The notes under the pieces are model-generated. The model ran no database searches and was not told the DNA's origin. It saw only the letters and a program-made list of their open reading frames with translations. The position numbers and the translations under genes are program-made. Of a stretch of DNA of 64,000 nt, positions 60,310 through 64,000 are shown piece after piece. Each line of letters opens with the position of its first letter. The stretch's first letter is position 1. This stretch comes from Actinokineospora sp. NBRC 105648 (GTDB lineage Bacteria > Actinomycetota > Actinomycetes > Mycobacteriales > Pseudonocardiaceae). The stretch lies in assembly GCF_030269645.1 (NCBI RefSeq), contig NZ_BSTR01000039.1, positions 1-64,000 on the forward strand, written 5' to 3'.

Positions 60310-60727
60310 CACCCGTCTCCCTGCTGTCCCTACTCCCTATGTCTGTTCCCTCTCGGCTCTCTCCTCTGCCCTGCGCTCACCCTCTCCTCTATCGCTTCTT
60401 CCCCTGCCTTCCCTTCTCTCTGGCTCTCTTCTCCCCTTCCCCTCGCCCCCCGCCCTCTGGTTCTCCCCAGCCCTCTCGTTCTCCCCAGCCCTCCGCGCTG
60501 CCCCTCTCCCTCGTCCCTCTACCCGCCCGCCTCTCCCCTGTCCTTCGCCTCTCTCCCTGCTCTCCTGCACTTCCCCTTCCCCCATTCCCCCGCTCTGCCC
60601 CTCCCCTCCGTCCTCTCCTTCTCCCCTGCCTTCCCTTTCCTCCCCCGTTTGCCTCCCCCTGCTCTCTTCCTTCCCTGCTCTTGTCCCCTCCCCCGCGCAC
60701 CCTGTCTCCCGCTCTTTCCCTTGGCAC
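60310..60727. repeat. Polypyrimidine tract of about 410 bp
   Basis: The + strand is almost entirely C and T with few purines (for example ctctcctctgccctgcgctc, tcttccttccctgctcttgt). Short motifs recur, such as ctccccagccctc twice near 60470. Open frames on both strands through it are low-complexity (Pro/Ser/Leu or Gly/Glu/Arg) and not believed to be genes. Homopurine-homopyrimidine DNA of this length can form triplex (H-DNA) structures. Confidence 0.85.
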
Positions 60728-60734
60728 ATAAGAA

Positions 60735-60769
60735 GCCCCGCTCCTGGACCGGGGGTCCGGGAGCGGGGC
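60735..60769 (-). terminator. Hairpin terminator downstream of the small secreted protein gene
   Basis: gccccgctcc at 60735-60744 pairs with 60760-60769, and an inner ggacc/ggtcc stem extends it. It lies about 100 bp after the stop of the minus-strand gene ending at 60866. Confidence 0.6.
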
Positions 60770-60865
60770 ACGGGCCCGCGAGTCGACCGGGAGCATCGGG
60801 GTCGCGGGCCTCTGGGGGCCACGGCCGCGCGGGGTCAGGCAGCGGCGGCGGCGTAAGACCTTCTG

Positions 60866-61282
60866 CTACGCGGGTAGCGGTAGCGGGATGAACGGGAACG
60901 GGAAGGGCAGCGGGATGAGCGGTAGTTGCGGCAATGGGGGAGTTCCCAAGTGGAGTACACCTGCGAGGAGCTGCAAAAGGTCCTGCACGTAGCCCACCAC
61001 GACGATCACTGGTTGGCCTGCGGCTGCGCGGGCGAGTGCCTCGGTGTTGGCCAGCAGGTGCAGGGTGTCTTGGCTGGTGGTGACCTCGCGGGCCTCGTCG
61101 AGGACTGGAGCGAGTTGTGCGAGCACCTCGGTCGCGGTGGCTGCGTCGGGGTTCGCGGCCAGGCGCTCGGTGAGGTTGGCCAGTCGGTCGGTGGGGGTCG
61201 TGGTGTCGGCGGTGGCTGTGCCGGTGAAGGCCAGCAGGACGGCGACAGCGACGGCCACCGCGCGGGGCAGGAGGCTTCTCAC
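60866..61282 (-). CDS. Small secreted protein with Pro-rich hydrophobic tail
   Basis: From GTG 61282 the protein has 138 residues with a signal peptide (RSLLPRAVAVAVAVLLAFTG, cleavage near TATA). A helical middle follows (DRLANLTERLAANPDAATAT, LDEAREVTTSQDTLHLLANT). The C-terminus is short, Pro/Phe/Leu-rich (LPLIPLPFPFPFIPLPLPA). It has no recognised family. A longer in-frame upstream extension has no ribosome site. The tail could be a membrane- or partner-binding segment. Confidence 0.7.
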   Translation of the reverse strand: MRSLLPRAVAVAVAVLLAFTGTATADTTTPTDRLANLTERLAANPDAATATEVLAQLAPVLDEAREVTTSQDTLHLLANTEALARAAAGQPVIVVVGYVQDLLQLLAGVLHLGTPPLPQLPLIPLPFPFPFIPLPLPA

Positions 61283-61531
61283 GGAGGTGTCCTCTCTGGT
61301 CGGTGTAGTCCAACAGCTAGCAGCCCGGGACACCGCGTGACTAGTCGGCACTGTGTGTGACTCGGCAAGGACATCGCGGAACTCGCACACGGGAAACCGC
61401 AGGTCAGCCCCCTGTGGGTGGTGGCGGCCGGGGCCGAGCCGGGCCTGGGCCACGCTGTGGGACTGCCCGGTCGCGCGATCGGGCGGCAAGGCCCTGAACG
61501 GGTGGACCTGCGGCGGTGTCACCCGGGCGGG

Positions 61532-62332
61532 TCAGGCGTTGGCCGCCACGAGCACTGCGGCGTCGAGGACGGCGACCACCAGCATGGCGTTGAACGCCGC
61601 GCGGGAGCCCGGACGTCTGCCCAGTACCAGTCCCACAGCTGTCACCAGGACGGCCACGCCCAGGCCGATCAGGCCCAGGACGGGTCGGGGCAGGCCAGCG
61701 ACCAGGGTCGCCGAGGCTGCCAGGACGAGCAGCGCGGCGGCGACCCGGGACGCCTGCGCGCCCATCCGGTGCGGGAGGCCGCGCACGCCGGTGGCGTTGT
61801 CGTCCTCGAGGTCGGGGAGCGTGTTGGCGAAATGCGCGGCCGAGCCCAACAGCGCGGCGGTGGCGACCAGCCACCACGGCGGTAAGTACGGGTCGGGCAG
61901 GCCCAAGGTGACGAACGCGGTGAGCAGTCCGAAGGACACGGCGTAGGGGGCGATCGAGAACGCTGTCGCCTTGAGCCGCAGGTCGTAGGCCCAGGCGGAG
62001 CCGACCGCGACGATGTGTGCCAGTCCGGCCGGGACACCCGAGGCCAACGACAAACCGACGGTCGCCACCGCCGCGATGATCACCGCCGTGCGGATGGTCG
62101 TGGCACTGACCGCCCCGATGGCCACTGGCTTGTCCGTCCGGCCGACAGCGGCGTCCCGGCCCGCGTCGACCAGGTCATTGAGCCAGCCGACGGACAACTG
62201 GCCTGCCAGCACAGCACCGACGACCGCGAGCACGCCCCACGTGGTCTGGCCGAGCCCGGCGGCCAGCGCTGCGGCGGCCAGGGTCACGGCGACAGCGGGC
62301 TCGGGGTGCGAAGCACGCAGCAGGGGATGCAC
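61532..62332 (-). CDS. UbiA-family prenyltransferase
   Basis: The 266-residue protein has about eight membrane helices and both Asp-rich motifs: NDLVDAGRDAAVGRTDKP (residues 52-69, NxxxD-type) and FANTLPDLEDDNATG (168-182). It attaches a prenyl chain from an isoprenyl diphosphate to an aromatic or other acceptor. The GTG at 62332 is the first sensible start, though its site is weak. It lies near a methyltransferase and a type III PKS start, so the acceptor may be a polyketide. Confidence 0.88.
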   Translation of the reverse strand: MHPLLRASHPEPAVAVTLAAAALAAGLGQTTWGVLAVVGAVLAGQLSVGWLNDLVDAGRDAAVGRTDKPVAIGAVSATTIRTAVIIAAVATVGLSLASGVPAGLAHIVAVGSAWAYDLRLKATAFSIAPYAVSFGLLTAFVTLGLPDPYLPPWWLVATAALLGSAAHFANTLPDLEDDNATGVRGLPHRMGAQASRVAAALLVLAASATLVAGLPRPVLGLIGLGVAVLVTAVGLVLGRRPGSRAAFNAMLVVAVLDAAVLVAANA

Positions 62333-62547
62333 CGCGCCCAGCGTAGGACCTCGGGCACGTGCCCACGGGACAGGCGGCGGCCGGAGCCGCTCAGCGCCCA
62401 GTTGCGCCAACGGCTCCTCAAGGCCGTGCCGCACGGTGACCTGCTTGCCGCACGGCGCCCGCACCGGCTTCGGCCACAGCGCAACCGCAACCGCCTGTCA
62501 AGCCCCTGTGGACAACTCGACGCGAGTTTTTCCGCGATCCTCCACTC

Positions 62548-63066
62548 TCATCCCATGCGATTCCTCAACCTCCTGCCTGCCCGCCGACCGCCGACCGGAC
62601 CGGGGCTTGACCACCCCCCGACGCTCGCTGGCCAACGCCCGAGCCGACCGGTCCCCGATCGACCGATGAACTCGACATCGCCGCTGGTCAGGCTGCGAAT
62701 CGCGGTGGCGAGAGCCGCCACGTGGCTGAGCGGGGCCGTGGTCTCCCGGCCGAGATCGGACCAGGCACGAGGACTGCCTCCACAAGCGCCGGTCAACTGC
62801 TCGAGCCGGTGCGCGTCAGCGTCGCCCTGGCTCGCCAACAACCGATGCCCGGTCGGGCGCGACCCGACCAAACCGTCGGCCTTCGGGCGCAGCAGCGACA
62901 CCAGCGATCGCAAGGCGTTCGTGGTGTCGGCTGGCGGATCCTCACCCCAGAGCCCATCGATCATCGCGGCGGTCGGCACGACCCGCCCCGCGTCGAGGGC
63001 GAGCCGAGCCAGCAGCGTGCGCCCCGTGATCAGGTCACCGGCCGCGCGCGTCCAGCCAGGGAGCAC
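62548..63066 (-). pseudogene. Truncated SARP/AfsR-type regulator remnant
   Basis: The first 95 or so residues match the winged-helix domain of SARP activators: LLARLALDAGRVVPTAAMID, GLWGEDPPADTTNALRSLVS, LLRPKADGLVGSRPTGHRLL and DADAHRLEQL. Intact SARPs then have a roughly 150-residue BTAD domain. Here the frame turns into low-similarity Arg/Gly/Ser-rich sequence after about residue 100 and stops, so the gene is broken. It lies beside the UbiA/PKS genes it may once have activated. Confidence 0.65.
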
Positions 63067-63125
63067 GGACCAGGGCCACCCACATGATCGAGCGCCGGGC
63101 GCGGCGTTGTGCCAGCCTCAGCACC

Positions 63126-63812
63126 ATGACCGACGTGGCGCTCTACGACGATCTCGCCGCGGAGTGGTGGCGACCACGCGGAGCGTTCGCGATGCTGCAC
63201 TGGCTGGCGGCGGCCCGGGCCCGCTTGATCCCGCCCGCGGCTCGGCCGGGCGCGGTGCTGGTAGATCTCGGCTGCGGCGGCGGCGTGCTGGCCCCGCACC
63301 TGGCGGGCAAGGGATACCTGCACGTCGGCGTCGACCTCTCGCGCAGTGGCCCGGCCCTGGCCAAGCGGCACGGCGTCCACGCCGTGCGGGGCGACGTGCT
63401 GGCCGTGCCGTTGCGGCCGGGGTGTGCGGATGTGGTGGTGGCCGGGGAGATCCTGGAGCACGTGCCGGACCTCGCGAAGGCCGTCGAGCAAGCCTGTGGG
63501 CTGCTGCGCCCCGGTGGGCTGCTGGTGCTCGACACCCTCGCCGACACCGCGCTGAGCCGGTTCCTGGCGATCACCGTGGCCGAGCGGCTGCCCGGTGTCC
63601 CGCGGGGTGTGCACGAGGCCGACCTGCTGGTGAATCGGGCGGCGCTGGTCCGCGAATGCGCACGGCGGGGTGTGACCGTGCGGCTGCGGGGTATCCGGCC
63701 GTCAATGCTCGACCTGGCCGGGTGGGCGCTCGGGCGCAGGCCCGCCGTGCGGATGGTGCCCGTCCCGACGACCGCCGTGCTGTTCCAGGGCACCGGCATG
63801 AAGGAGACCTGA
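63126..63812 (+). CDS. UbiG/Coq3-like class I methyltransferase
   Basis: The 228-residue protein has VALYDDLAAEWWRPRGAFAM (typical start of UbiG-like enzymes), motif I VLVDLGCGGGVLAPHLAGKG, VVAGEILEHVPDLAKAVEQA (motif II) and LLRPGGLLVLDT (motif III). The length and layout fit 3-demethylubiquinone-type O-methyltransferases. Its stop overlaps the next start (TGATG), coupling it to the type III PKS. Confidence 0.87.
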   Translation: MTDVALYDDLAAEWWRPRGAFAMLHWLAAARARLIPPAARPGAVLVDLGCGGGVLAPHLAGKGYLHVGVDLSRSGPALAKRHGVHAVRGDVLAVPLRPGCADVVVAGEILEHVPDLAKAVEQACGLLRPGGLLVLDTLADTALSRFLAITVAERLPGVPRGVHEADLLVNRAALVRECARRGVTVRLRGIRPSMLDLAGWALGRRPAVRMVPVPTTAVLFQGTGMKET

Positions 63813-64000
63813 TGGCGGTTATGACCGGGATCGGTGCGGCGATGCCCCGGTCAATGACCCAGGACGCGCTCTGGGAGGGGTACTTCCGGGACCACTTCAG
63901 CGGCAGCGGGCTCGCCCGGCGGATCTTCGCGGGCGCGGGCGTGCGCACCCGGCACACCGTGGTCGACCCGTCGACCGAGGACCTGTCCACGTGGTCCACC
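63812..64000 (+). CDS. Probable type III polyketide synthase, 5' part (cut by window edge)
   Basis: The first 63 codons (no stop before the window end) read MTGIGAAMPRSMTQDALWEG, YFRDHFSGSGLARRIFAG, AGVRTRHTVVDPSTEDLSTW. The pattern of a GxGxAxP start, Q...L...YF...F and RIF..AGV.TRH is that of thiolase-fold type III PKSs in actinobacteria. The catalytic Cys is beyond the window. The call rests on these N-terminal motifs only. It is coupled to the methyltransferase. Confidence 0.7.
   Translation, partial: MAVMTGIGAAMPRSMTQDALWEGYFRDHFSGSGLARRIFAGAGVRTRHTVVDPSTEDLSTWST

Noticed and set aside
60304-60891. Pro/Ser/Leu-rich open frames in the pyrimidine tract
   Set aside because: They come from C/T-only DNA with no stop codons in several frames. 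No ribosome site or domain exists.
1-64000. tRNA genes
   Set aside because: I looked for gttcgaatc-type T loops and acceptor stems and saw none that fold. Absence by eye is not proof.

Overview
The window is GC-rich throughout coding DNA, uses many GTG starts, and is rich in LAL-type LuxR regulators, S1E secreted proteases, DivIVA/LCP cell-envelope genes and an actinobacterial ParE/ParC pair. It is chromosomal DNA of a filamentous-type actinobacterium. The gene mix resembles Pseudonocardiales, but that rank is an inference and was not tested by any search. I saw no tRNA, rRNA or CRISPR array.

Layout. 0-2 kb: a 140-bp palindromic intergenic repeat cut by the window edge, then an apparently intact IS110-family transposase. 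2-6 kb: two tandem paralogous surface proteins with Cys-Pro-Phe-Pro-Leu-Ile-Gly modules joined by Thr-rich linkers, one with an LAxTG sortase tail. 6-11 kb: a PucR-type regulator, a TrmB/LuxR-type regulator, a STAS anti-anti-sigma factor and SurE. 10.7-28 kb: a cell-surface polysaccharide locus. It holds methyltransferases, two acetyltransferases, two FkbM methyltransferases, a flippase, a Wzy-like polymerase/ligase, three glycosyltransferases, Gmd and Fcl (GDP-L-fucose), a low-Mr tyrosine phosphatase, an LCP ligase, a phosphoglycosyl transferase, a Wzz/BY-kinase and a DivIVA-like coiled-coil protein. Together they could build, regulate and anchor a fucose- or deoxysugar-containing glycopolymer.

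28-41 kb: a GntR regulator with no normal start codon, an exported intradiol dioxygenase, two LAL regulators flanking a secreted serine protease, a lower-GC nuclease-like/DUF6461-like overlapping pair and an XRE-TPR regulator. 41-47 kb: topoisomerase IV ParE and ParC, with ParC interrupted by a 352-residue intein exactly at the catalytic tyrosine. 47-49 kb: a chitin-type AA10 lytic polysaccharide monooxygenase with a DasR-like palindrome over its promoter, then a DUF305 lipoprotein. 48.7-53.3 kb: a tightly overlapped methionine-salvage operon (mtnA, mtnC, mtnB, mtnD) led by a DszC/SfnB-like flavoprotein and an ABM-fold monooxygenase.

53.4-60.7 kb: a second copy of the palindromic repeat, a LysR regulator, a second S1E protease with a C-terminal PPC-like domain, a three-gene operon around an FtsK/HerA-like ATPase with two small helical partners, the third repeat copy, and a 410-bp nearly pure pyrimidine tract. 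60.8-64 kb: a small secreted protein, a UbiA prenyltransferase, a decayed SARP regulator, a methyltransferase and the first 63 codons of a probable type III polyketide synthase. This looks like the edge of a meroterpenoid/quinone-type biosynthetic cluster that continues beyond the window.

The least explained systems are the FtsK-like three-gene operon, the nuclease/DUF6461 pair, the palindromic repeat family and the type III PKS/UbiA cluster edge.
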